From positions 1 through 32,844 of the forward strand of contig JASLBS010000088.1 of the NCBI GenBank assembly GCA_030146405.1: 32,844 nucleotides of DNA, given 5' to 3'. Below are positions 7,854 to 15,591 of this stretch, piece after piece. The DNA is from Arthrobacter sp. (lineage in GTDB: Bacteria; Actinomycetota; Actinomycetes; Actinomycetales; Micrococcaceae). Under the pieces are notes generated by a model. That model was not told where the DNA came from and ran no database searches. It was given only the letters and a program-made list of their open reading frames with translations. The position numbers and the translations under genes are program-made. Every line of letters starts with the position of its first letter. The first letter of the stretch is position 1.

Positions 7854-8080
7854 CACGTGGGTCCTTCGGATCTGGTGGCTTCGCACCCCGATGTCTCCCG
7901 CGTGCCGGGCTCGTCCAGTGGACGGAGGGGCTCGATTGCGTTCGTAGCAAGTCTTGCGCGGCAGTCTCAGCGCAGGAGGACACGCAGACCGAAGAATTCA
8001 TCAATAAAAGCCGTAGCCCATGCAGGCAATGCCGGTGGCAGGGCTACGCACTGGCTCTCCCGGCGGCGCACACTGGGAGG

Positions 8081-8743
8081 GTGACCGATCCCACCGAAGC
8101 GTTGATCCCGAGGCCCCGACAGGAGATAGCGCCGGGAGCCGTGCACCTGCCGGGCTGGCTCGACCCGGATCGCCAAAGCGAGCTGGTCATCCTCTGCCGC
8201 ACGTGGGCCAGCGGTCCCGTCCCGATGCGGGCCGTGCGCATGCCCACCGGCGGTGTCATGTCCGTGCGTAGCGTGAGCCTCGGCTGGCACTGGCTGCCCT
8301 ACCGGTACAGCCGCACGGCCGACGACGCAGGAGGCGGCCCGGTTGCCCCGTTCCCCACGGTGCTCCGGGAGCTGGGACGGGCGGCCGTGACCGCCGCGTA
8401 CGGGAAGGATGCGGGCTCCGTCTACGAGCCCGACGCCGCCCTCGTCAACTACTACGACGACGCCGCGAAGATGGGCATGCACCAGGACCGGGAGGAGCGG
8501 ATCGACGCGCCCGTGGTGTCACTGAGCCTCGGCACCAGCTGCATCTTCCGTTTCGGTAACACGGACAATCGGAACCGCCCGTGGCAGGACCTCGAGCTCT
8601 CCTCCGGTGATCTGTTCGTCTTCGGAGGAGAGTCACGCTTCGCGTACCACGGCGTGCTCCGCACGCTCGCGGGTACGGCACCCGCCGGTATCGGTTTCGA
8701 CGGCCGGCTCAACATCACCCTGCGACAGACCGGCCTGAGCTAG
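8081..8743 (+). CDS. AlkB family 2-oxoglutarate/Fe(II) dioxygenase
   Basis: A 220-aa AlkB-type dioxygenase that would repair alkylated bases by oxidative demethylation. The iron site is HQD (in MGMHQDREER) plus the distal His in YHGVLR. The 2-oxoglutarate-binding arginines are in RLNITLRQT near the C-terminus. GTG is the only start that keeps the usual N-terminus (PRPRQEIAPGAVHLPGWL). GGGAGG abuts it with no spacer, and CACACT lies 6 nt upstream, so the transcript may be leaderless. The TAG shares the bases CTAG with the stop of the converging gene. Confidence 0.9.
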   Translation: MTDPTEALIPRPRQEIAPGAVHLPGWLDPDRQSELVILCRTWASGPVPMRAVRMPTGGVMSVRSVSLGWHWLPYRYSRTADDAGGGPVAPFPTVLRELGRAAVTAAYGKDAGSVYEPDAALVNYYDDAAKMGMHQDREERIDAPVVSLSLGTSCIFRFGNTDNRNRPWQDLELSSGDLFVFGGESRFAYHGVLRTLAGTAPAGIGFDGRLNITLRQTGLS

Positions 8744-9252
8744 CTCCCGGCGAGGATCATGCCGCGCGCGAAGCCGGCCTGGCCCACGTGCTGCACGGCG
8801 TCGTCGATCACGCTGACCAGCCGGACGAGCAGCGTCACCGGCGGATCCCAGTGCTCGTCCACCACTCTCCCCAGGTCCTGGTCATCGAGACCGGACAACA
8901 GCTGCAGAACGATTTCGTGCACGGCATCGAAGTAGTCGAGCAACTGCTGCGCGGATTCCACGCGGACGGCGTCCACCTGGTCCGAGGAATGACCGTAGCC
9001 GGTATCACCGGCGTCCAGTGGCAGATCCCAGCGGTCGGCGTATCCTCCCGCCGTCCACACTTCGTCATGGCCGAAGGCCTCGGCGAAGTGGTTGTCCTCC
9101 ACCCGCGTCAGGTGCCATACCAGCCACGCGATGGAATTGGCGGAACCGGCCGGGCGGACGGACAGCTGCTCGGCGTCGAGTCCCTCCAGGGCGCCGTGCA
9201 CCAGGTCGGGGAGCCTGCTGAAGGCCTCGGTCAGTACGTCTACGGATGTCAT
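8740..9252 (-). CDS. DinB/DUF664 family protein (mycothiol-transferase-like)
   Basis: A 170-aa four-helix-bundle protein of the DinB superfamily, DUF664 branch. Candidate metal ligands are the histidines in WHLTRVEDNH (about residues 46-55) and in DDAVQHVGQAGFARG near the C-terminus. Members in mycothiol-producing actinobacteria are often annotated as mycothiol-dependent transferases. The specific reaction here is not known. The ATG is preceded by AGGAAGG. Longer in-frame upstream sequence exists but has no second ribosome-binding site. Confidence 0.8.
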   Translation of the reverse strand: MTSVDVLTEAFSRLPDLVHGALEGLDAEQLSVRPAGSANSIAWLVWHLTRVEDNHFAEAFGHDEVWTAGGYADRWDLPLDAGDTGYGHSSDQVDAVRVESAQQLLDYFDAVHEIVLQLLSGLDDQDLGRVVDEHWDPPVTLLVRLVSVIDDAVQHVGQAGFARGMILAGS

Positions 9253-9425
9253 GGGCGGCCTTCCTGGACGGGTGGGGGGACGAGGGCGGAGCGTTTCGCA
9301 CTCCATCCATTTCGCCACGCTCATTCTCGTGCCGGGCGCGGGGAAAGGCCTCGCCCGGGTCTATTATTCATCCAATGGCTCCCTTCGCTGGGGGCCGGGT
9401 TTGAAAAAGTCTGGGGAGACACTAT

Positions 9426-9761
9426 ATGCAGCGTAGGCGGATGCATTTTCCGTTGCGTTACAGGCGCGCGAGATCACTGCTCATCATCATCGGCCTTTTC
9501 TGGTTGTGGTTGTGTTTCGGCACCGCCGACGCGGTCGCAGGTCTTTCTTCGCCGCTCCACGCGGCCCTCGTGCTCTATGCGGTAGCCGTGAGCATCCCCG
9601 TCACCCTCGCGGCCGCTGTTCTCGCCGCCCTACGGATGGTCCTCATGCACCCCCGCCGCAACGGGGTCGTCGTGCGGCTCCCGGCCACTCCCAAGCAGCC
9701 CCCGCGTCAGCAACCGGCTCTGGAGGTCCCCCCCTGGTCGTACGGCGAGAAGGCTTCCTGA
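9426..9761 (+). CDS. Small two-TM membrane protein of unknown function
   Basis: A 111-aa protein with a strongly basic N-terminus (MQRRRMHFPLRYRRARS) and two hydrophobic segments (about 18-40 and 43-70). A Pro/Gln-rich cytoplasmic tail follows. By the positive-inside rule both ends are cytoplasmic. GGGGAGA lies 7 nt before the ATG. No family was recognised and the neighbours give no clear hint. Confidence 0.65.
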   Translation: MQRRRMHFPLRYRRARSLLIIIGLFWLWLCFGTADAVAGLSSPLHAALVLYAVAVSIPVTLAAAVLAALRMVLMHPRRNGVVVRLPATPKQPPRQQPALEVPPWSYGEKAS

Positions 9762-10044
9762 GCGGACCCTGGCCCTCATGATCACCGCAGCAGAGCCGGG
9801 CGTCCATCGCGGTTCGGAGCGTCGGGACGCCTGCAGCCACCGGGTCCGACGATAGGGACCGGTCCGATCCCCGGTTGACGGCAGGCCCTCGGGATGAAAG
9901 TGCTGGACGGCCCGGAGGGCCGGTGGCACGCTGAGGAGTGCCCCTCATCCTCCGACGACAGGCTTCATCATCGCTTCGTCCGCCCAGCCACCCCTGCGCC
10001 CGGCGTCCCCTCCGGCTGCCCCTTCGCAGCGCCGGAACATCCTG

Positions 10045-10497
10045 GTGGGGATCCTGTTCGGATGCGGGACCATCGCCTTCGTGGATGAAGCCGTCTTCCA
10101 CCAGCTCCTCCACTGGCACCATTTCTACGACCGGTCCACGCGATCGGCCGGACTGATCTCGGACGGCATCTTCCACGCCTTCAGCTGGTTCGCCACCGTG
10201 GCCTCGCTCTTCCTGTTCGCCGACCTGCGACGCCGCGGGGCCCTGCAGCCACGCTTCTGGGCCGGCGGCATCCTGGTAGGGATCGGTGCGTTCCAGCTGT
10301 ACGACGGCCTGGTGCAGCACAAGGTCCTCGGGCTGCACCAGATCCGGTACGGCGTGGATCTGCTGCCCTACGACGTGCTGTGGAACGGGTCCGCCGTCGC
10401 CCTCCTGATCGCGGGAGTCCTTGTGATCCTGAGCGGGAGGCGCAGAGCCGCGCGGACAGCAGACGACACCGCACGGCCCGGCGCCGGGCGTGGGTGA
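10045..10497 (+). CDS. DUF2243 domain-containing membrane protein
   Basis: A membrane protein with about four TM helices and the DUF2243 hallmark FVDEAVFHQLLHWHHFYD near its N-terminus. This cluster of Glu and four His could bind a metal or haem. A second conserved block is GAFQLYDGLVQHKVLGLHQIRYG. GTG at 10045 is the first canonical start, but it falls inside the first TM helix. The frame is open upstream to a stop near 9853 and reads plausibly as protein from about 9967 (IASSAQPPLRPAS...SQRRNIL) with no ATG, GTG or TTG. The true start is therefore uncertain. The stop overlaps the next gene by 8 nt. Confidence 0.85.
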   Translation: MGILFGCGTIAFVDEAVFHQLLHWHHFYDRSTRSAGLISDGIFHAFSWFATVASLFLFADLRRRGALQPRFWAGGILVGIGAFQLYDGLVQHKVLGLHQIRYGVDLLPYDVLWNGSAVALLIAGVLVILSGRRRAARTADDTARPGAGRG

Positions 10498-11380
10498 GAA
10501 CCAGCACCACCCGGGCTCACCGGGGGACCCTTCCACGGCCGACGTCGGAGCGTTCCTCCTCGACGTGATGGTGGGAAGTGCCTGGTTGACCATCCTCGTG
10601 CTGTACCTGGTGGCCGGCCGCGCGGGGGCGCTGCGAGGGCGGCCCGCCTGGCCCGCAGGCCGATCGGCGTCCTGGCTGGTGGGCTCGGCCCTGGGTCTCG
10701 CCGTTTCCGTGGGGCCCCTGGCCCGGGCCGCGCACGACCACTTCACCACCCACATGGCGGTACACCTCGTCCTCGGGATGCTGGTGCCGCTACTGCTGGT
10801 CCTCGGCGCGCCGGTCACCCTCCTCCTGCGGGCCGTCCCGGTCAGGGTGGGCCGCCGCTACAGCAGGATCGCCCGAACAGCCGCCGTAGGAGCCCTCGCC
10901 CATCCGGTCACGGGGTTGGTGTTGACCACGGTGCCGCTGGCGCTCGTGTACTGGAGCGGAGCCTCTCAACAACTCGTCCACCACCCGGTACTCGGGCCGC
11001 TCCTCCATCTGCACTTCGTGGCAGCCGGGTTCCTGTTCACCTACGCCGTCATCGGCTCGGACCCCAACTCGCACCGCGCGCCGGCCTGGCTCCGCGGCAG
11101 CGCGATCGTCGCGGGGATCGCGGCCCACGGAGTGGTGGCGAAGCAGCTGTTCGCCATCGGACAGCAGGGCGTGGCGCTCGCCGACGCGGAGCAGGGTGCC
11201 CAGCTCATGTACTACGGAGGCGACGCGGTGCACGCGGTGGTGCTCGTGGTCTTCTGCGCGCAGGTCTACCGCAGCAGCGGACGGCGCCTCAGCGGATCGG
11301 CGCCTGCCCCGCCGCCCCAGCCTCAGCCCGTCGGCGGATTATCACAATCCGGAGATGGATCTCCTGTTCACCGATTCTGA
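10490..11380 (+). CDS. CtaG/caa3-type cytochrome c oxidase assembly protein
   Basis: A 296-aa polytopic protein of the CtaG_Caa3 family with about seven TM helices. Membrane histidines appear in RAAHDHFTTHMAVHLVLGML, VHHPVLGPLLHLHFVAAG and GGDAVHAVVL, and may bind copper. The family is implicated in delivering copper to CuA/CuB of haem-copper oxidases. The C-terminal tail is Pro/Gln-rich. It starts with GTG inside the end of the DUF2243 gene, so the two are co-translated, a pairing that recurs in actinobacteria. The exact role is inferred from the family. Confidence 0.88.
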   Translation: MGENQHHPGSPGDPSTADVGAFLLDVMVGSAWLTILVLYLVAGRAGALRGRPAWPAGRSASWLVGSALGLAVSVGPLARAAHDHFTTHMAVHLVLGMLVPLLLVLGAPVTLLLRAVPVRVGRRYSRIARTAAVGALAHPVTGLVLTTVPLALVYWSGASQQLVHHPVLGPLLHLHFVAAGFLFTYAVIGSDPNSHRAPAWLRGSAIVAGIAAHGVVAKQLFAIGQQGVALADAEQGAQLMYYGGDAVHAVVLVVFCAQVYRSSGRRLSGSAPAPPPQPQPVGGLSQSGDGSPVHRF

Positions 11381-11381
11381 G

Positions 11382-11431
11382 TGGACACGACCTGATCAGG
11401 GAACATATAACTAGTTAACCGAACTAGTTAT
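11382..11431 (+). promoter_or_regulatory. Promoter with twin AACTAGTT operator
   Basis: TGGACA (11382-11387), an 18-bp spacer and TATAAC (11406-11411) form a housekeeping-type promoter. A perfect 10-bp inverted repeat, ATAACTAGTT-aaccg-AACTAGTTAT (11407-11431), overlaps the -10 and the start region. Each arm holds the self-palindrome AACTAGTT, with centres 13 bp apart. This is a likely dimer-binding operator of MarR- or TetR-like size for the gene at 11474. Confidence 0.65.
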
Positions 11432-11473
11432 CTGCAACGGAGCACTGCTCCCGGACGGAAGGGTAGGAGAGCC

Positions 11474-11908
11474 ATGACACCGACGATCACCGAGACCCTC
11501 GGTGCAGGCGATACCGCCCTGGGCGCTCCCCTGCACTGCGGCGATCCGATGATCCTCCGTGAGACGTCCTACCGGGCCGTGGGGTACGGCATGATCCACC
11601 AGGTACCCGCCGGTCCCGACGTCGAGCTCGTCTGGGCCTGCTCGTGCGGCTTCCAGCTCTCCTTCGCCGAGCCCGCCGAGCTCGCACTCCCCCTTCCTCC
11701 CGCGCTGCGCCGGGTGGCGACGGCCGCCGCCGACCTCGAGTCGGTGCAGTGGAAGTTCGACCAGGCCACCACCGAGCTCGAAGCCGCGGTCCTCGGCGCC
11801 GCGGCTTCCGGCGCGTCGATCGCGGACATCGCCGAGGCCTCCCACCTGGAACTCGGGGAAGTCCGGGAACTGGTGTCCGGCGGCACCCTTCTCTCCCACG
11901 TAGGCTAG
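11474..11908 (+). CDS. Putative zinc-binding protein with HTH-like C-terminus
   Basis: A 144-aa protein that I cannot assign to a named family. The N-terminal half holds HC at residues 21-22 (LHCGDPM) and CSC at 56-58 (WACSCGF), a spacing that could form one zinc site. The second half is helical, with an Ala/Glu-rich segment. It ends in a helix-turn-helix-like stretch (AAASGASIADIAEASHLELGEVRELV). GGAG lies 7 nt before the ATG. The operator-bearing promoter upstream suggests tight control. Confidence 0.7.
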   Translation: MTPTITETLGAGDTALGAPLHCGDPMILRETSYRAVGYGMIHQVPAGPDVELVWACSCGFQLSFAEPAELALPLPPALRRVATAAADLESVQWKFDQATTELEAAVLGAAASGASIADIAEASHLELGEVRELVSGGTLLSHVG

Positions 11909-11981
11909 TCGGAGCAACGGCTCGGTCCGGGCCGGCATGCCGCCCTCCGCAGGATCAGCGTCGACGACGGAGGGAATCCCC

Positions 11982-13301
11982 ATGACCGAACCATCCTGGG
12001 CCAACCACGCCATCTGGTGGCACGTCTACCCGCTCGGCTTCACGGGAGCGGAGCAGGCGGCCACCGACACCCCGGCTGAACCGCACCGCCTGCTGGACCT
12101 CGTGCCCTGGTTGGACTATGCCGTGCAGCTCGGGGTGTCCGGTCTGGCCCTCGGCCCCGTCTTCGCCGCGGAGACCCACGGGTACGACACGGCGGACTAC
12201 TTCCGGATCGATCCCCGCCTGGGCACGCTCGAGGACTTCGACGCCCTCGTCGAGGCGGCGCGGGCACGTGGGCTGCGGATCCTGCTGGACGGTGTCTTCA
12301 ACCACACCGGCCGATCCTTCGGGCCCTTCCAGCGGGTCCTGTCCCAGGGGCCGTCGGCGGAGACCGCCGCCTGGTTCTCCCTGGAGTGGCCGGAGAACGC
12401 CGTGCCCGGCGTGGAACCCACCTATCGCGACTTCGAGGGGCACCACCACCTGGTGGCCCTGAACCACGACGAACCCGCAGTGGCCGATTTCGTGGTGGAG
12501 GTCATGGACTACTGGTTGCAGCGTGGCGTTGACGGCTGGCGGCTCGATGCCGCCTACGCCGTACCGTCGTCGTTCTGGGCCGACGTGACGGCACGCACCC
12601 GCGCCCAGCACCCCGACGCCTACTTCGTGGGTGAATACATCCACGGCGACTACGCGTCCGAGGTCCGGGACGGCGGCCTCGATTCCGCCACCCAGTACGA
12701 ACTCTGGAAGGCCGTCTGGAGTTCGCTCAACGACACCAACTTCTTCGAGCTCGCCGCAGCGCTGGAGCGGCACAACGGGCTGCTCGAGTCCTTCGCCCCG
12801 CTGACCTTCGTGGGCAACCACGACGTCACTCGGATCGCCAGCAAGCTCGAGGACCCGGCCCTGGTGGCACACGCCGTCGTCGTTCTCTTCACGCTCGGAG
12901 GATCCCCGTCCGTCTACTACGGCGACGAGCAGGCCTATCGGGGCGTCAAGGAGGACAGGGCAGGGGGTGACGACGACGTCCGGCCCCGCTTCCCGTCCTC
13001 GCCGGACGACCTCTCCCCCGTCGGCCGTCCCCTGTACGAACTGCACCAGGAGCTGATCGGCCTCCGACGCCGGCACGCCTGGCTGCACCGCGCCCGGACC
13101 GAGGTGCTGCAGCTGGCCAACGAGGTGCTGGTGTACCGGGTGTCAGCGGCCGACGACGAACAGCTGGTGGTCGCGCTGAACCTCTCGCACGAGCCCCGGT
13201 CCGCCGGACGCCCCGGGGAAGTACTGGCAGGGCGGGCCTCGGCCGAAGGCGACTCGGGCCACCTTCTCCTGCCGGCACGCGGATGGGCCGTCCTCGCCTG
13301 A
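11982..13301 (+). CDS. GH13 alpha-glucosidase/amylase family protein
   Basis: A 439-aa GH13 enzyme with all conserved regions: DGVFNH (103-108), GWRLDA with nucleophile Asp189, acid/base Glu218 in FVGEY, and NHD (279-281). It should act on alpha-1,4 or alpha-1,6 glucosides, or carry out transglycosylation. There is no signal peptide, so it is probably cytoplasmic. It is shorter than secreted amylases and resembles the maltodextrin/oligosaccharide-type enzymes. The ATG after GGAGGGAATCCCC is chosen over an upstream in-frame start at 11937. It follows the putative Zn protein by 73 nt. Confidence 0.9.
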   Translation: MTEPSWANHAIWWHVYPLGFTGAEQAATDTPAEPHRLLDLVPWLDYAVQLGVSGLALGPVFAAETHGYDTADYFRIDPRLGTLEDFDALVEAARARGLRILLDGVFNHTGRSFGPFQRVLSQGPSAETAAWFSLEWPENAVPGVEPTYRDFEGHHHLVALNHDEPAVADFVVEVMDYWLQRGVDGWRLDAAYAVPSSFWADVTARTRAQHPDAYFVGEYIHGDYASEVRDGGLDSATQYELWKAVWSSLNDTNFFELAAALERHNGLLESFAPLTFVGNHDVTRIASKLEDPALVAHAVVVLFTLGGSPSVYYGDEQAYRGVKEDRAGGDDDVRPRFPSSPDDLSPVGRPLYELHQELIGLRRRHAWLHRARTEVLQLANEVLVYRVSAADDEQLVVALNLSHEPRSAGRPGEVLAGRASAEGDSGHLLLPARGWAVLA

Positions 13302-13392
13302 CGTCCGGCGGACACAGCTGCCCCCGGATGTGGGAACACTCCTTCACCGCGATGGATAATGGGATCAAACATTTCGTCAGGTGGGAGGTCGC

Positions 13393-13659
13393 ATGAATCC
13401 GGAGGACGAGTTCGAGGTCGCCGACCCTATCGATTTCACTCCCTGGCCACGGCCCATTCCCCTGCAGGTGCTCGGTGCCATCAGGAAGGTGCTCCTCGTG
13501 GCCGTGATCCTGATCGGCGTGCACCAGTTGATCCCCACCACCACTCTGGGATCCTCGCTCAGCAGCACGTTCACCCTCCTGCTGATGCTCTCCTGGCTCG
13601 CACCGGTGGCCCGCGTGCTGACCACGCGTCCCTGGGCGCGCAAGCCAGCGGAGGAGTGA
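13393..13659 (+). CDS. Small membrane protein of unknown function
   Basis: An 88-aa protein with an acidic N-terminus (MNPEDEFEVADPIDFTPWP) and two hydrophobic stretches (about 30-48 and 54-74). A basic tail follows. GGGAGG lies 6 nt before the ATG. No family was recognised. It is followed by a strong terminator. Confidence 0.65.
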   Translation: MNPEDEFEVADPIDFTPWPRPIPLQVLGAIRKVLLVAVILIGVHQLIPTTTLGSSLSSTFTLLLMLSWLAPVARVLTTRPWARKPAEE

Positions 13660-13682
13660 CCCACCCGTCAGTGGAACCGAAG

Positions 13683-13712
13683 AAGCGAGGCCCCTGGGGA
13701 GGGGCCTCGCTT
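13683..13712. terminator. Strong bidirectional terminator
   Basis: A perfect 12-bp stem, AAGCGAGGCCCC / GGGGCCTCGCTT (13683-13694 and 13701-13712), has a 6-nt loop. It is followed by a T-rich stretch on the plus strand and by A-rich flanks readable as U on the minus strand. It separates the small membrane gene from the converging tRNA-Ala. Confidence 0.85.
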
Positions 13713-13726
13713 CCTGTTCCGGATCG

Positions 13727-13799
13727 TGGAGCTTAGGGGAATCGAACCCCTGACCTTTTCATTGCGAACGAAACGCTCTACCAACTGAGCTAAAGCCCC
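13727..13799 (-). tRNA. tRNA-Ala (CGC)
   Basis: The minus-strand acceptor stem is GGGGCTT / AAGCTCC and contains the G3:U70 pair that identifies alanine tRNAs. The anticodon loop TTCGCAA gives anticodon CGC, which reads GCG codons. The T arm has GGTTCGATTCC. CCA is not encoded. Confidence 0.95.
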
Positions 13800-13822
13800 G
13801 TACATCACTCCCGAACACCAAC

Positions 13823-13852
13823 ACTGTACCCAAGAGGGCGGGGTAAGCCCAA
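13823..13852 (-). promoter_or_regulatory. Promoter of tRNA-Ala
   Basis: On the minus strand TTGGGC (13852-13847), an 18-bp spacer and TACAGT (13828-13823) form a good housekeeping promoter. It lies about 23 nt upstream of the mature tRNA 5' end. Confidence 0.6.
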
Positions 13853-13911
13853 AGCACATCCGGACCGGGGTGAGCCCTGGGCTGTCAGGGTGCGGGAGTA
13901 GTGTTCTCGGC

Positions 13912-15555
13912 ATGCCCAGCAAAGCCCAGCAGGTAAGCCCTGCCCAGCGCCGGAACCAGGACATCAGGCCCTGGCCCGCACTGTGGTCCCTCGTCATCGG
14001 TTTCTTCATGATCCTCGTGGACTCCACGATCGTCTCCGTGGCCACTCCCGCGATCATGGAGGGACTGAACGCGGGGATCGACAGCGTGATCTGGGTGACG
14101 AGCGCCTATCTGCTGGCCTACGCGGTACCGCTGCTCATGACCGGCCGACTGGGCGATCGCTATGGCCCCAAGCGGATCTACCTCATCGGGCTCGTGGTCT
14201 TCACACTCTCCAGTGCATGGTGCGGATTCGCGGACTCGGTGAACGCGCTGATCCTCGCACGCGTGCTGCAGGGCCTCGGAGCGGCGTTGATGACCCCGCA
14301 GACCATGTCCGTGATCACGAGGATCTTCCCGCCGGAGCGCCGCGGGGCGGCCATGGGCCTGTGGGGCTCGGTGGCGGGCATCGCGACTCTCGTGGGCCCC
14401 GTGTTCGGCGGCCTCCTCGTGGACTCCGTGGGCTGGGAATGGATCTTCTTCATCAACGTGCCCGTGGGCGTGGTGGGCTTCATCCTCGCCGTTCGCCTCG
14501 TGCCCACCCTGCCCACGACATCGCGCCGTTTCGACGTGCTCGGGGTGTTCCTCAGCGCCGCCGGCCTGTTCTGCCTGGTGTTCGGCATCCAGGAGGGCGA
14601 GACCTACAACTGGGGAACCATCGCCGGTCCGCTCTCCGTCTGGTCCCTGATCATCGGCGGCGTCGTCCTGCTCATCGCCTTCGTGCTCTGGCAGCGGTAC
14701 AACCGGGGGGAGCCGCTGGTACCCCTGAGGCTGTTCCGCGACCGCAACTTCTCCCTCGCCAACACCTCGATCACGGCGATGGGCTTCTCCATCACCACCA
14801 TGACGTTGCCGCTCATGCTGTACGCCCAGACGGTCCGCGGCCTCTCACCCACCCAGGCGGCACTGCTCCTGACCCCCATGGCCGTGATCTCCGGAGTTCT
14901 CGCACCCTTCGTGGGGAAGTACGTCCAGCGCGGCAACCCCAAGTACATCGCCATCGCCGGATTCGCGGGGATGTCCGCAGCCCTCTTCTGGCTGGGTTCC
15001 ATCCTCACCCCGGACGTCCCGATCTGGCATCTGTTGCTGCCCATCGCCCTGCTGGGACTCTCGAGTGCCGGAATCTGGGCGCCGGTCTCCCTCACGGCCA
15101 CACGGAACCTCTCCCCCTCGCTCGCCGGGGCCGGTTCCGGTGTGTACAACACCACGCGGCAGATGGGAGCGGTGCTCGGCAGCGCGGCGATCGCGGCGAT
15201 GATGCAGTCGCGGTTGGCCACCAACCTCGCGGGTGGAGACGGTGTCAGTGCCACGCCGGGAGCGGCCCTTCCCGACGAGGCACTGGCAGGTTACGCGCTC
15301 GCCATGGGACAGTCCCTCTACCTCCCAGCAGCCGTGGTGATCATCGGTTTCGGCGCCGCACTCTTCTTCGCCAAGCCGCAGCAGAACACCGCGTGGGCGG
15401 GCGACGCCGGCGCAGCCACCAGCACCCCGGCCCCCGGTTCACCCAGCGCGGACTCCGCTTCCGCCGGAACACCTTCCAAAGACTCGTTGGAGAATCCTTC
15501 CTCGCAGGCCTCGGCGGGAGATCACCGCCAGGGTGTGAGGACCACCGACTCCTGA
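13912..15555 (+). CDS. DHA2-family MFS drug exporter (14 TM)
   Basis: A 547-aa major-facilitator protein of the EmrB/QacA type, expected to export drugs or other organic cations by proton antiport. Motif A appears as GRLGDRYGPKR and the antiporter motif C as GPVFGGLLVDSVGWEWIFFINVPVG. Fourteen hydrophobic segments are consistent with DHA2. A Ser/Pro/Ala-rich cytoplasmic tail of about 60 residues ends the protein. ATG at 13912 is preferred to the frame's upstream GTG because TAGTGT lies exactly 7 nt before it (13899-13904), which suggests a leaderless transcript. The substrate is unknown. Confidence 0.9.
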   Translation: MPSKAQQVSPAQRRNQDIRPWPALWSLVIGFFMILVDSTIVSVATPAIMEGLNAGIDSVIWVTSAYLLAYAVPLLMTGRLGDRYGPKRIYLIGLVVFTLSSAWCGFADSVNALILARVLQGLGAALMTPQTMSVITRIFPPERRGAAMGLWGSVAGIATLVGPVFGGLLVDSVGWEWIFFINVPVGVVGFILAVRLVPTLPTTSRRFDVLGVFLSAAGLFCLVFGIQEGETYNWGTIAGPLSVWSLIIGGVVLLIAFVLWQRYNRGEPLVPLRLFRDRNFSLANTSITAMGFSITTMTLPLMLYAQTVRGLSPTQAALLLTPMAVISGVLAPFVGKYVQRGNPKYIAIAGFAGMSAALFWLGSILTPDVPIWHLLLPIALLGLSSAGIWAPVSLTATRNLSPSLAGAGSGVYNTTRQMGAVLGSAAIAAMMQSRLATNLAGGDGVSATPGAALPDEALAGYALAMGQSLYLPAAVVIIGFGAALFFAKPQQNTAWAGDAGAATSTPAPGSPSADSASAGTPSKDSLENPSSQASAGDHRQGVRTTDS

Positions 15556-15591
15556 CCCGTTGCTTGGGGGAACTACCGGTAGAGTTCTGCC

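Noticed and set aside
8740..8743. Shared CTAG at the AlkB and DUF664 stops as a functional site
   Set aside because: CTAG at overlapping convergent stops is a simple consequence of the TAG codon being read on both strands.
9894..10088. ATG-initiated 64-codon ORF before DUF2243
   Set aside because: It runs in another frame over the DUF2243 N-terminus with no family resemblance. It would only matter if a frameshift existed, for which there is no evidence.
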